A DNA stretch of 64,000 bases from DASUPK01 sp963831605. Lineage in GTDB: Bacteria > Actinomycetota > Thermoleophilia > Solirubrobacterales > 70-9. Location of the stretch: positions 124,001 through 188,000 of the forward strand of contig CAWHQR010000003.1 in the NCBI GenBank assembly GCA_963831605.1, read 5' to 3'. Position 1 is the stretch's first letter, and each line of letters begins with the position of its first letter. Below, piece by piece: positions 1 through 7,785 of the stretch. The translations under genes were made by a program, and so were the position numbers. The notes beneath the pieces are model-generated. The model saw only the letters and a list, made by a program, of their open reading frames with translations, ran no database searches and was not told the origin of the DNA.

Positions 1-1
1 C

Positions 2-196
2 ACCCAGTGGTTCACCTATCGCAACGACAAGGCGCGCGAACAGCTCGGCTGGGAGCCCCGCCCGCACGAGGAGACCCTGGAGGACACGGTTCGCTGGCAG
101 CTTGGTGAGCTCGGCAAGCGGGCCGAAGGCCATCGCCTCACCGATCTCGCGCTGCGCGGCACCGGCCGCGCCCTCGGCCTGCTTCCCTTCAGCTGA
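2..196 (+). CDS. NAD-dependent epimerase/dehydratase (SDR), C-terminal fragment
   Basis: This is the last 64 codons of a gene that begins outside the window. The readable C-terminus carries a KAREQLGWEPR segment followed by HEETLEDTVRWQ. That is the usual ending of extended short-chain dehydrogenases of the dihydroflavonol reductase/sugar epimerase type, where it helps close the substrate pocket. The Rossmann motif and the YxxxK catalytic pair are not visible, so substrate and activity cannot be judged. The stop codon overlaps the ATG of the next gene (TGATG), which implies translational coupling. The family call is fairly good; the exact function is unknown. Confidence 0.6.
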   Translation, partial: TQWFTYRNDKAREQLGWEPRPHEETLEDTVRWQLGELGKRAEGHRLTDLALRGTGRALGLLPFS

Positions 197-513
197 TGAG
201 CGAGCCTCGCCGCGTCCTCTACCGCTGCGGCACCCCCACGAACTTCCTCTGTCCCTGCGGCGCCGTGGCCCGGCGGCTCAAGAAGCTCGGCATCGAATAC
301 CGCACCGAGCGCGTCGAACGCCGGCGCTCACGGCGCCCCGAGATCGTCGAGCTCACAAAGCTGCCGTACGTGCCGGTTCTCGTCGACGGCGAGGAGGTGG
401 TCAGCGACTCGCGCCGGATCATCCAGTACCTGGATTGGGCCTACGGAGCGGAATCCGGGCAAAACCCTGAGGAGTCCGCGCGCGAGGCCTCTACAATGCT
501 TGGCGATGAGTGA
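196..513 (+). CDS. Glutathione S-transferase N-terminal domain (thioredoxin-fold) protein
   Basis: A 105-residue single-domain protein with the thioredoxin-like fold of GST N-domains. It has a beta1-alpha1 start, a Cys-rich CPCG turn at residues 19-22, the cis-proline YVPVL signature near residue 60 and a DSRRIIQYLD helix that normally ends the domain. The all-alpha C-terminal GST domain is absent, so it is not a full transferase. A glutaredoxin-like or thiol-binding role is more likely. The cysteines are spaced CxC rather than CxxC. It overlaps the upstream SDR gene by TGATG and the downstream Fe-S carrier gene by 8 nt, so the three are probably co-translated. Actinobacteria generally lack glutathione, so the thiol partner is unclear. 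Confidence 0.7.
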   Translation: MSEPRRVLYRCGTPTNFLCPCGAVARRLKKLGIEYRTERVERRRSRRPEIVELTKLPYVPVLVDGEEVVSDSRRIIQYLDWAYGAESGQNPEESAREASTMLGDE

Positions 514-880
514 TTCGACACAGCCCATCACGCTGACCGACAAGGCGGCGGGCAAGATCAAGGAGCTGCTCGGAGAGCAGGAGAACGGGGCCGAGCAGGC
601 CCTTCGCGTCGCGGTTCGCGGCGGCGGTTGCTCCGGCTTCCAGTACGCCCTTGCCTTCGACGCGCCCAAGGAGGACGACCACCGCTTCGAGAATCAGGGC
701 GTCGCGGTCGTAGTCGACAAGACAAGCATGCAGTTCGTCTTCGGCTCCGAGGTCGACTGGGTCGATGGCCTCCAGGGCGCCGGCTTCGCGGTCAACAACC
801 CGAACGTCGTCGCCGCCTGCGGTTGCGGCTCTTCCTTCCAGGTGAAGGAAGACGCGGCCGAGCAGACCGCCGCGGTCTAG
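506..880 (+). CDS. erpA: A-type iron-sulfur cluster carrier (ErpA/IscA/SufA family)
   Basis: A small protein of 124 residues of the A-type Fe-S carrier family, which accepts [2Fe-2S] or [4Fe-4S] clusters and delivers them to apo-enzymes. All three ligand cysteines are visible: Cys42 in GGGCSGFQY, and Cys105 and Cys107 in the terminal CGCGSSF motif. Length is normal. I prefer the ATG at 506; an in-frame TTG at 500 is possible. The gene overlaps the GST-like gene and faces glutaredoxin and BolA genes across a short convergent gap, a sensible Fe-S grouping. ErpA, IscA and SufA cannot be separated by sequence alone, so the symbol is provisional. Confidence 0.9.
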   Translation: MSDSTQPITLTDKAAGKIKELLGEQENGAEQALRVAVRGGGCSGFQYALAFDAPKEDDHRFENQGVAVVVDKTSMQFVFGSEVDWVDGLQGAGFAVNNPNVVAACGCGSSFQVKEDAAEQTAAV

Positions 881-898
881 CCCGGCTCCTCCGAGCGA

Positions 899-1300
899 CT
901 AGCGCTGGATCTGGATCGGAGGGCTCTGCTGCGGGTCCGCCTGCAGCTCCTGCTTGGCGGACATCGCCGGCCGCTCGGGCTGCTCGACGCCGAGCAGGCC
1001 AGCCAGCTCGCCGGACTCGTCCATCTCCTCGACGATGTCGCAGCCGCCCACCAGCTTGCCGTTGACGTAGAGCTGGGGGAAGGTCTGCCAGTCGGAGATC
1101 TCGGCGGTCACCTCGCGCAGAGGCTGGAGCGCCGGGAGGACGTCGACAGCGCCGTACTCGACCCCGTAGGACTCGAGCAGGTTGACGACCCGCATGGAGA
1201 AGCCGCACTGAGGCGCCTCCGGGTTGCCCTTCATGAAGAGAAGGACCTGGTTCTCCCGGATGAGCTCCTCGACCTTGTCCTTGAGTGTGGGTTCAGTCAT
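899..1300 (-). CDS. grxD: Monothiol CGFS glutaredoxin (Grx4/GrxD type)
   Basis: A class II monothiol glutaredoxin, which binds a bridging [2Fe-2S] cluster and passes it on, often as a heterodimer with BolA. The CGFS active site is at residues 32-35, preceded by the FMKG motif. The fold-typical QTFPQLYVNGKLVGGCDI stretch with cis-proline follows. A tail of about 35 residues after the domain is rich in Pro and Gln and looks disordered. I chose the ATG at 1300 (MTEPTL); an ATG at 1309 would add three residues. The bolA gene lies 21 nt upstream on the same strand, giving a bolA-grx operon. Confidence 0.93.
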   Translation of the reverse strand: MTEPTLKDKVEELIRENQVLLFMKGNPEAPQCGFSMRVVNLLESYGVEYGAVDVLPALQPLREVTAEISDWQTFPQLYVNGKLVGGCDIVEEMDESGELAGLLGVEQPERPAMSAKQELQADPQQSPPIQIQR

Positions 1301-1321
1301 CGCGACCATCGTAGCGAGACG

Positions 1322-1558
1322 CTACTCCGGCACCGACGTCTTGACCGAGAGCGCGTGGATCGAGCCGTCGTCGAAACGGGTCTGGACTGCCTTCTTGACC
1401 AGCTTGTGCTGTTCGATTCGCGAGAGGCCTTCGAACTGGGGGGCCGTCACGGTGGCACGCAGGTGGTCCTGGGTGCCGGTCTCGTCGACGACCTCGACCT
1501 GCGCGCCGGGGAGGGAGGCCTCGATCATCAGGCGGACTTCATCGTTGGAGATCGCCAT
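1322..1558 (-). CDS. bolA: BolA family protein
   Basis: A 78-residue BolA/IbaG-like protein. The family has a KH-like fold, partners monothiol glutaredoxins in Fe-S cluster trafficking, and may bind DNA. Visible features are the N-terminal helix with LMIEASLPGAQV, the central strand around DHLRATVTA, the helix EFG-like segment FEGLSRIEQHKLVKKAV with its conserved His, and the terminal IHALSVKT strand. Length is typical of short BolA proteins. It sits directly upstream of the CGFS glutaredoxin gene, the classic functional pairing. Confidence 0.9.
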   Translation of the reverse strand: MAISNDEVRLMIEASLPGAQVEVVDETGTQDHLRATVTAPQFEGLSRIEQHKLVKKAVQTRFDDGSIHALSVKTSVPE

Positions 1559-1576
1559 GGGCGGGTGATTCTAGGA

Positions 1577-2131
1577 CTAGTGCTCGAGTAGCCCGGCGAG
1601 CGCGCGCTCCACGACCTCGATGCGGCCGCGGCCGCGATGATCGGCGGTGATGAAGGGGCTGCCGATGAAGAGCGAGAAGGCGAGCAGGCAGCGGGCCTCC
1701 GCCTCGTCCTCGTCGCGGCAGATCGCGTCGAAGAGGGAGCGCATGTAGTCCATCCGCCGGTTGTCGACCCGCTGGACGCGCCGGGCGACGGACCGGTCGC
1801 GCCTCGCCCAGTCGCGGATCGCGAGCTCGGCCTTGAGCAGCCCGGGTCCGGAGGTGGCGATCGCGAAGAGGCGCTGCAGCCGGGCCTTGGGGTCCTCGCC
1901 CGACTCCTCGACCCGCTCGATCACCTCGTCGACCATCGTCCGTTCCCAGGTCTCGAGCATTTCTTGAAGGAGGGCGCGGCGGTCGCCGAAGTGGCCGTAG
2001 AACCCGCCCTTGGTGACCCCCAGCGAGCGCGCGAGAGGCTCGATGCGGACGGCGTCGGGGCCGCCGTCGGCGAGGGCGTGGAGGCCCTGGTCGATCCAGC
2101 GATCACGCGGTGTCAGCGTCGGTGCAGCCAT
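1577..2131 (-). CDS. TetR/AcrR family transcriptional regulator
   Basis: A 184-residue TetR-type repressor. The N-terminal helix-turn-helix spans about residues 10-55, with the recognition helix near SLGVTKGGFYGHFGDR, a very typical TetR signature. The C-terminal ligand domain is not assignable to a known effector. The start codon lies next to a near-perfect inverted repeat (2135-2156) in the gap to the divergent DUF2867 gene, so it probably represses both itself and that gene. The ligand is unknown. Confidence 0.9.
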   Translation of the reverse strand: MAAPTLTPRDRWIDQGLHALADGGPDAVRIEPLARSLGVTKGGFYGHFGDRRALLQEMLETWERTMVDEVIERVEESGEDPKARLQRLFAIATSGPGLLKAELAIRDWARRDRSVARRVQRVDNRRMDYMRSLFDAICRDEDEAEARCLLAFSLFIGSPFITADHRGRGRIEVVERALAGLLEH

Positions 2132-2134
2132 CTC

Positions 2135-2156
2135 ATATATACGCTACCGTATACAT
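2135..2156. promoter_or_regulatory. Inverted-repeat operator between tetR and the DUF2867 gene
   Basis: The sequence contains perfect 6-bp arms TATACG and CGTATA separated by CTAC (2138-2153). Further pairing continues outside (positions 2135-2136 with 2155-2156). It lies 3 nt upstream of the tetR start and about 30 nt upstream of the divergent ATG at 2185. Its position and AT-rich palindromic form fit a TetR operator overlapping both promoters. Binding is inferred. Confidence 0.7.
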
Positions 2157-2184
2157 ACTCACCCGGACGGACGGAGGTCCACGA

Positions 2185-2784
2185 ATGAGGCTCCCCAACA
2201 CCGCGCACACCTCCCGGCCCTGGCGGATCCACGAGATCGCCCCAGAGTTCCGGGTGGAGGACGTCTGGGCGCTGCCGACTCCGGGCGGGCCAGACGACTT
2301 CCACCTGCTGGTCGAGAACTTCGCTAAGGCGGACACGGACGAGAGCTCTTCGGTCGCGGTCCGGCTCCTGTTCGCACTCCGCTGGAAGCTCGGGAAGCTG
2401 TTCGGTTGGGACAACGACAACGGCGGGATCGGCTCGCGAGTGCCGACGCTGCGAGATCGCCTGCCCGACGATCTGCGACAGGGCGAGCGCGGCCCAGACC
2501 ACGAGTCGCTCCCTTTCGAGTCTCTCTATCTGCTCGACGACGAGTGGGCGGCCGAGATCGCGAACCGGACGATGCACGGCGTGATGCATCTCGGCTGGGT
2601 TCCGGACGGGACCGGCGGCTACCGAGGCCAGATGGCCGTTCTGGTGAAGCCGAACGGCATCAGGGGCGACGCGTACATGGCGGCGATCAAGCCGTTCCGG
2701 CACCTGCTCGTCTATCCGCGCATGCTGGGAGACATCGAGCGGCGCTGGCAGGAGTCAGGCGAGCCGACGCCGGCGCACACCTAG
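2185..2784 (+). CDS. DUF2867 domain protein
   Basis: A 199-residue protein resembling the DUF2867 family, found alone or appended to SDR-type proteins, with no settled biochemical role. Recognisable parts are the central LYLLDDEWAAEI segment, the following strands ending in YMAAIKPFRHLLVYP, and the terminal helix with RRW. The ATG at 2185 is preferred because it follows the TetR operator; an open frame extends upstream to 2110 but crosses the operator. Regulation by the divergent TetR is likely. There is no signal peptide or membrane segment. Confidence 0.65.
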   Translation: MRLPNTAHTSRPWRIHEIAPEFRVEDVWALPTPGGPDDFHLLVENFAKADTDESSSVAVRLLFALRWKLGKLFGWDNDNGGIGSRVPTLRDRLPDDLRQGERGPDHESLPFESLYLLDDEWAAEIANRTMHGVMHLGWVPDGTGGYRGQMAVLVKPNGIRGDAYMAAIKPFRHLLVYPRMLGDIERRWQESGEPTPAHT

Positions 2785-2794
2785 CGCGCGGCCG

Positions 2795-3655
2795 TTACGA
2801 GTCGATCCGGGGAAGGGCCGCGACCCTCGCGTCGCGCGCGACCAACCCGATCTCGCGTGGGACCTCGGCCAGATTCACACGCAACGCGTAGTCCTGCGGC
2901 TTGCCGAGTGGGGAGAAGAAGTTGTCGTAGTGCGTCGGTACGACGACGCCGGGATCGAGCTTCGGGAGGATCCGCTCCCAGTAATGCGGGGTGACGCTGC
3001 GACCGGCAACCCCCGCGAGGAAGAAGTCGACCGGACCTTCACGCAGCTCACCGTCGTCGAGGTTGGCGCTGCCCTGGTGGTAGAGAGACGTCCCGGCGAC
3101 GTCGATCCGGATTCCGAAGACGTCGCCGCACTTGTAGCTCGTCGGCGAAAGGCCGTGCAGGTGATCGCAGGTCAACTCTCCGTCCATCGGGACCTTGCGC
3201 CCGAACAACAGCTTCGAGTGGCGACTCGGGACGAATCGCACGACGAACGGGCCCAGCTCATGGGGCTGGTGGGGAATGACCTCGACGGCGAGATCGCCGA
3301 GACCGTGGAGCCGCATCAGGTGCGCAAGCGAAGCGGACCCGTATGCCTTGGCCCCAAAGCGCCTCGCGAGGAACGGCGCATCGACTGCGTGGTCGAAGTG
3401 GGTGTGCCCCACCAGGATCCCGGCGACCTCGCCGGGTGCCGTCGCATAGCGCCCGATCATCTCCGGATTGGGGAGGGCTCGGCGCCGGAGGAGAAATGTC
3501 CGCAGGGGAACTCGGGAGACGTATGGGTCGATGAACAGCGAGACACCCTGGTAGGTCAGGCGATAGCCGGAGACTCCGAGCCACTTGATCTCCAGGCCTC
3601 GAGGCAGCTCGATCGGGAGCCTCTCCAGCTCCCGTGCTGCGTCGGCATCGTCCAT
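2795..3655 (-). CDS. MBL-fold metallo-hydrolase (UlaG/NAPE-PLD-like)
   Basis: A 286-residue metallo-beta-lactamase-fold hydrolase. The metal motif HTHFDHA lies at residues 84-90, with further candidate ligands in the SRHS segment, the DV/GS region, and the late THYDNFF motif. The last is typical of the UlaG/N-acyl-phosphatidylethanolamine phospholipase D-like branch rather than true lactamases. The substrate cannot be read from sequence. It lies 5 nt downstream of the ferredoxin reductase gene on the same strand and is probably in its operon. No signal peptide is seen, so it is likely cytoplasmic. Confidence 0.85.
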   Translation of the reverse strand: MDDADAARELERLPIELPRGLEIKWLGVSGYRLTYQGVSLFIDPYVSRVPLRTFLLRRRALPNPEMIGRYATAPGEVAGILVGHTHFDHAVDAPFLARRFGAKAYGSASLAHLMRLHGLGDLAVEVIPHQPHELGPFVVRFVPSRHSKLLFGRKVPMDGELTCDHLHGLSPTSYKCGDVFGIRIDVAGTSLYHQGSANLDDGELREGPVDFFLAGVAGRSVTPHYWERILPKLDPGVVVPTHYDNFFSPLGKPQDYALRVNLAEVPREIGLVARDARVAALPRIDS

Positions 3656-3660
3656 GCGGA

Positions 3661-5067
3661 TCAGGCCGCGGTCTTCGCGGCCTTCGAGGCCTCGACCATC
3701 TCCTCGGTGCGGCAGAACTTGACGCGCGGGCGGCCGTGCGGCTTGCCCGCCTCGACCTCCGCCGCGTCGATCGCCTGCCAGCCCTCGAAGGTGACGTGGT
3801 CGGGCTTCCGCTCATTGAGCAGGGCCTCGATCGAGCCACGGTCTGCGGCGAGCTCGGCCTCGGGGACCCGGTCGGCCTCCAGGTCCTCGAACAGCCTGTC
3901 AACCGTCTCCTGAGCGTCTTTCTTGTTCGTGCCGATCACGCCGGAGGGGCCGCGCTTGATCCAACCCACGGCGTAAAGGCCGGGGACCTGATTGCCCTCA
4001 CCGTCGTGGACGCAGCCGCAGTCGTTGTGGATCAGGCCCCTGCCGTCGTCGAACGGGATGCCCTCGATCGGGATGCCCTTGTAGCCGATCGAGCGCAGCA
4101 CCATGCCGCACTCGATCGTCTCCCGCTCACCGGTGTCGACGGCCTTGATGCGCCCGCTCCCGTCGCGCTGCAGTTCGTTCTTGCCGACCACGATGCGCTC
4201 GACCTTGCCGTCGCCCTGGATTTCGATGGGGGAGCGCAGGAAGCGGAGCGTGATCTTCTGGGCTTTGCCCTCGGGTTCGCGGCCGGAGAAGTCGGTGAAG
4301 ATCTCGACGTTGCGCCGGTTGGTGGGATCAGCGTCGTCGGAGTCCAGCCACTCGCGGCTGATCTCGTCGAGCTCCATCTCGCCGGCGTCGATGTCGATGT
4401 CGGCGTTGACCATCTCGCCGAGCTCGCGGACCTCGGGATTGGTGAAGGCCGCCTGCGCCGGCCCACGGCGGCCGAGCACGAGGATCTCCTTCACGCCGCT
4501 GTCCGAGAACGCCTCGATCGCGTGGTTCGCCGTGTCGGTCTCCGAGAGCTCCTCGCGGGTCAGCGCCAGCATCCGGGCGACGTCGGCGGCGACGTTGCCG
4601 TTGCCGATCACGACGACCCGCTCGCTGCTGAGGTCGAACTCGCGGTCGGCGAAATCGGGGTGGGCGTTGTACCAGTTGACGAATTCAGTGGCGGGGTGCG
4701 AGCCGGGGAGGTCCTCGCCGGGGATGCCGAGCTGTCGGTCGGTTGCGGTGCCATACGCGAAGACGACCACGTGGTAGCGCTCACGGAGCTCGTCGACGGT
4801 GATGTCCTTGCCGACCTCGACGTTGCCGAAGAACCGGAACTCGGGGCGAGCGGCGGTCTTCTCGTAGACGCGGGTCACCGACTTGATCTTCGGGTGGTCG
4901 GGCGCCACTCCGAAGCGCACGAGCCCGTACGGGCTCGGCAGACGGTCAAACATGTCGACCTCAGCGTGGGTGCCCTCGTGCCTGAGCACGTGCTCGGCCG
5001 TGTAGAAGCCGGCCGGGCCGGATCCGACGATTGCGACGCGGAGCGGCTTGTCCTCGGTACCGATCAC
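3661..5067 (-). CDS. fprA: Ferredoxin--NADP(+) reductase, FprA/adrenodoxin reductase type
   Basis: A 468-residue flavoprotein that moves electrons between NADPH and ferredoxin. The FAD-binding GSGPAGFYTAE motif is near residue 16. YGLVRFGVAPDH, diagnostic of the adrenodoxin-reductase family, follows. The NADP-binding motif GNGNVAADVAR is near residue 153, and the C-terminal GWIKRGPSGVIGTNK motif is present. The length matches mycobacterial FprA. The start is GTG at 5067. The neighbouring hemQ suggests a link to haem or redox metabolism. The family call is firm; the physiological partner is not shown. Confidence 0.93.
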   Translation of the reverse strand: MIGTEDKPLRVAIVGSGPAGFYTAEHVLRHEGTHAEVDMFDRLPSPYGLVRFGVAPDHPKIKSVTRVYEKTAARPEFRFFGNVEVGKDITVDELRERYHVVVFAYGTATDRQLGIPGEDLPGSHPATEFVNWYNAHPDFADREFDLSSERVVVIGNGNVAADVARMLALTREELSETDTANHAIEAFSDSGVKEILVLGRRGPAQAAFTNPEVRELGEMVNADIDIDAGEMELDEISREWLDSDDADPTNRRNVEIFTDFSGREPEGKAQKITLRFLRSPIEIQGDGKVERIVVGKNELQRDGSGRIKAVDTGERETIECGMVLRSIGYKGIPIEGIPFDDGRGLIHNDCGCVHDGEGNQVPGLYAVGWIKRGPSGVIGTNKKDAQETVDRLFEDLEADRVPEAELAADRGSIEALLNERKPDHVTFEGWQAIDAAEVEAGKPHGRPRVKFCRTEEMVEASKAAKTAA

Positions 5068-5094
5068 AGCGAGCGGAAAAGGGTAGTGGGTGCG

Positions 5095-5790
5095 CTATGC
5101 GGTGGTGACGGCAGTCGCGGCCGTGCCGTCGAGGGCGTCGAGGGCGCGGCCGAGCGACATCGAGACGCAGGTGAAGATCGGCGTGTCGCGCAGCGTGTAG
5201 GCGCTCGACTCGGTCGGACGCAGTTCCTGGACCAGATCGAGGAACTCGCCCGGCTCGTCGCCCTCGAAGGAGACAACGAACTCCTGGTCGTCGAGGCCGA
5301 AGGAGTAGGCGGTGTTGATCGAGATCTCGGGGTGGCGGCGGCCGACCTCGATGTGGTTGGCCATGATCCGCTTGCGCTCCTCCAGCGGCAGGCCGTACCA
5401 CTCGCGCTTCTTGTCCAGGGGGTAGATGAAGAGGTACTTGCGGTCCGAGACGCAGATCTCCTGTCGAGACTCGCTGTCCGAGTAGGCCGACGGCTTGGTC
5501 ATCGCCAGGTAGGAGTAGGGAATGGACGCCCAGCGGGCGAGCCCGCTTTGGCTGAGGACCACGTGGAACGTGTGGATGTCCTCCAGCGTGGGGCTCTGGG
5601 TGAGCAGCATCAGGTCCGTGTCGCCGCGGGTGCCGACCGTCGAATACGCTCGCAGCGAGCGATCCTCGGCGAAGTCCTCGCAGGCTGCCTGGAACTCGGC
5701 CTTGTCGGTCGCCCGCTCCTCGGCGGAGCGCCGCCGCCAGGCGGGGTCGAGCTTGAAGAACGTGAACTTGACGAACGTGCGGCCGGCCAC
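5095..5790 (-). CDS. hemQ: Coproheme decarboxylase HemQ (chlorite dismutase family)
   Basis: A protein of about 231 residues of the chlorite dismutase-like family. In Gram-positive bacteria and Actinobacteria this family carries out the last step of the coproporphyrin-dependent haem pathway, oxidative decarboxylation of coproheme. Visible marks are EWYGLPLEERKRIM and the proximal histidine near residue 146 in NHIEVGRRH. The FGLDDQEFVVSFE strand and the terminal YTLRDTPIFTCV stretch follow. I chose GTG at 5790 because homology begins at FVKFTFFKLDP just after it; the open frame runs on upstream without family similarity. The start region overlaps the divergent gene by 14 nt. Confidence 0.88.
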   Translation of the reverse strand: MAGRTFVKFTFFKLDPAWRRRSAEERATDKAEFQAACEDFAEDRSLRAYSTVGTRGDTDLMLLTQSPTLEDIHTFHVVLSQSGLARWASIPYSYLAMTKPSAYSDSESRQEICVSDRKYLFIYPLDKKREWYGLPLEERKRIMANHIEVGRRHPEISINTAYSFGLDDQEFVVSFEGDEPGEFLDLVQELRPTESSAYTLRDTPIFTCVSMSLGRALDALDGTAATAVTTA

Positions 5791-7726
5791 GAAACGAAGA
5801 GTAGTGGCCGCCGCTCTCGCGGCAGGGGCACTGGCGTGCGGGTGGGCGACGCCCGCGGCGGCCATGGGGGTGGAGAAGCCGACGATCACCCGCCTCTCGC
5901 CCGACGTGATCGTGATGGTGCTGCCGCCGGACACGACAGTCGGCCAGCTTGCCGCCGCCGGTCTCTCCCCGGGCGTGATGAGTACCGGCATAGGCGAGGT
6001 CCCGCGTGAGCAGACCTACCTGGACATCTCGCAGGGGAACCGGGTCGACGACGGCCTCTATGACCGGCCGTTGCCGGGGCTCAGGAGCTTTCTCTTCCGG
6101 GTGCCGCACTGGCAGGACATCGTTCAACGGGCTGAGAGCGCCCCCTCCGAGATCGTCCCCGGGCTGCTGGCGTCGAGTCTGCTGTCCGGCGGAATCCGAT
6201 CGGATGCGGCGCCGGCGGCGGAGTCCGCCGGGCTGATCGCCGCGCGCCGCGACGGAGCTGTCGGCGTGTCCAACTTCGGCAGGTTCAGCGTGTTCGCCTC
6301 AGGGGTCCGTGGGGTCCGCACGGCGATGCGGGGGATGCCGGCTGACGACCTTCTGATCGCGTTCGTGGAGCCGTCCGGCGGCCGCCAGCTCGTGCCGATC
6401 GGGATTGCCGGAGCAGGGTTCCACGGAAATCTCACGTCGGACTCGACGCGCACCGGCGGCTACGTGCTCTCAGCGGACCTCGCGCCGACTGTCCTGCGGC
6501 GGTTCGGCATACGGATCCCGGATCAAATGGACGGTCAGCCGATTCGCACCTCCGGAGGGATCGATCCCACCTCCATCGAGGATCTCGCCGATCGGATGCA
6601 GGTCATTCCCGACCGGCGCGCACCGGTGGTGATTCTCAGCCTGGTCGCCTGGATCACGGTCGCGGTGCTTGTCGGCCTGTTGTTCCCCGACGCACGTAGG
6701 CGTGCGTCGGCCTGGCTCGCCCTCTCGTTCGCCTACATGCCGCTGTTCCTGCTCGTGGGGGCCGCGATCGAGGCGGGTGCCCTGGCGGAGGGACTATTGG
6801 TGGGATTCGGCGCCGCCGCGGCGGCGGCGGCGACGCTGGCGTTCGCTCAGGGGTGGTGGGCATTGGCCGTCGCCTGCGCGATCACGGTGGTCGCGTATGC
6901 GATCGACGTCGTCACCGGGTCCGAGCTCACGAGACTCTCCCTGCTCGGACCGAACCCGATCTTCGGTGCCCGCTTCTACGGGATCGGGAACGAGCTCGAG
7001 GCGCTGTTCGCGGTGATGGTCCCCGTGGGAGTGGGGGCGGCGATGAGCGCCTGGGCCGACACCCGGAAAACCGGCAACGAAGGAGCGGCCGTCGCTTTCT
7101 TGGGCATCGGTCTTCTCGTGGCCGTTGTTTTCGCTGTCGGCCGCTTCGGAGCCGACGTCGGCGCGGCGATTGTGCTCCCTTTGGGTGCTGCCGTCGCGTC
7201 GGTATCGCTATTCAGCGGGACGGTGCGGGGTAGTGCCGCTCCCGGCGGCCGTAATCCGCACCGTTTTGCTCTGGCGGCCGTGATTGCGGCGCCAATCACG
7301 GTGCTGGCTTTGATTGCCTTCGTCGATCTGGTTTCAGGCGGGAGCTCGCACCTGACGCGCACCGTCCTCGACACCGGTGGCGCCAATGATCTCGCCGAAG
7401 TCGCCCAGCGCCGCCTCGAGCTCTCCGCGCAGGATTTCGCCCAGGCAGCCGGCAACCCGCTCTTCTGGCTCGTCATCGCCGGGGTTTGCGCCTGCATCGT
7501 CAGGTGGCGCCAGATTGACGGCCGGCTGCGGGCCGTCCCCTTCGCCCGGGCGGGGTTCCTGGGCGCCTGTGCTGCGGTCGCCGTGGGCGTGCTCGTAAAC
7601 GATTCGGGGGCGACCTTTCTCGTGCTCGGATCGCTCGCCCTGGGCGCCGCGCTCGCCTTCACCTGGGCCCAGGCGCCAGGCACGGATCCGCAACCCCCGC
7701 GTAATCGGGAAACCCCAGGCGGGTAA
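5777..7726 (+). CDS. Secreted/polytopic membrane protein with alkaline-phosphatase-like N-domain
   Basis: A protein of about 649 residues that I do not recognise as a named family. From GTG 5777 it begins with a clean signal-peptide pattern (MRPATKRR, then an Ala/Leu-rich core ending ATPAAA). About 290 extracytoplasmic residues follow. Their end, LSADLAPTVLRRFGI followed by PDQMDGQPI, matches the closing segment of type I phosphodiesterase/alkaline-phosphatase-superfamily enzymes. No metal-binding DxxR/T nucleophile site is evident, so the domain may be degenerate. From about residue 300 there are roughly ten hydrophobic segments. It overlaps hemQ by 14 nt divergently. It precedes the glycosyltransferase by about 60 nt, which hints at an envelope role. 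Confidence 0.6.
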   Translation: MRPATKRRVVAAALAAGALACGWATPAAAMGVEKPTITRLSPDVIVMVLPPDTTVGQLAAAGLSPGVMSTGIGEVPREQTYLDISQGNRVDDGLYDRPLPGLRSFLFRVPHWQDIVQRAESAPSEIVPGLLASSLLSGGIRSDAAPAAESAGLIAARRDGAVGVSNFGRFSVFASGVRGVRTAMRGMPADDLLIAFVEPSGGRQLVPIGIAGAGFHGNLTSDSTRTGGYVLSADLAPTVLRRFGIRIPDQMDGQPIRTSGGIDPTSIEDLADRMQVIPDRRAPVVILSLVAWITVAVLVGLLFPDARRRASAWLALSFAYMPLFLLVGAAIEAGALAEGLLVGFGAAAAAAATLAFAQGWWALAVACAITVVAYAIDVVTGSELTRLSLLGPNPIFGARFYGIGNELEALFAVMVPVGVGAAMSAWADTRKTGNEGAAVAFLGIGLLVAVVFAVGRFGADVGAAIVLPLGAAVASVSLFSGTVRGSAAPGGRNPHRFALAAVIAAPITVLALIAFVDLVSGGSSHLTRTVLDTGGANDLAEVAQRRLELSAQDFAQAAGNPLFWLVIAGVCACIVRWRQIDGRLRAVPFARAGFLGACAAVAVGVLVNDSGATFLVLGSLALGAALAFTWAQAPGTDPQPPRNRETPGG

Positions 7727-7785
7727 GTGAATGAGGTGTGACCTCCGCCACTAAGCACAACCAGCACTACCGGTACCCTGGCGCA

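Noticed and set aside
5095..5790. True chlorite dismutase
   Set aside because: The conserved motifs fit the HemQ branch, and no chlorate or chlorite reduction genes are near.
3634..6009. A 791-codon open frame on the plus strand opposite fprA and hemQ
   Set aside because: It mirrors two well-supported genes, has repetitive Val/Asp/Leu composition typical of antisense GC-rich frames, and shows no family motif.
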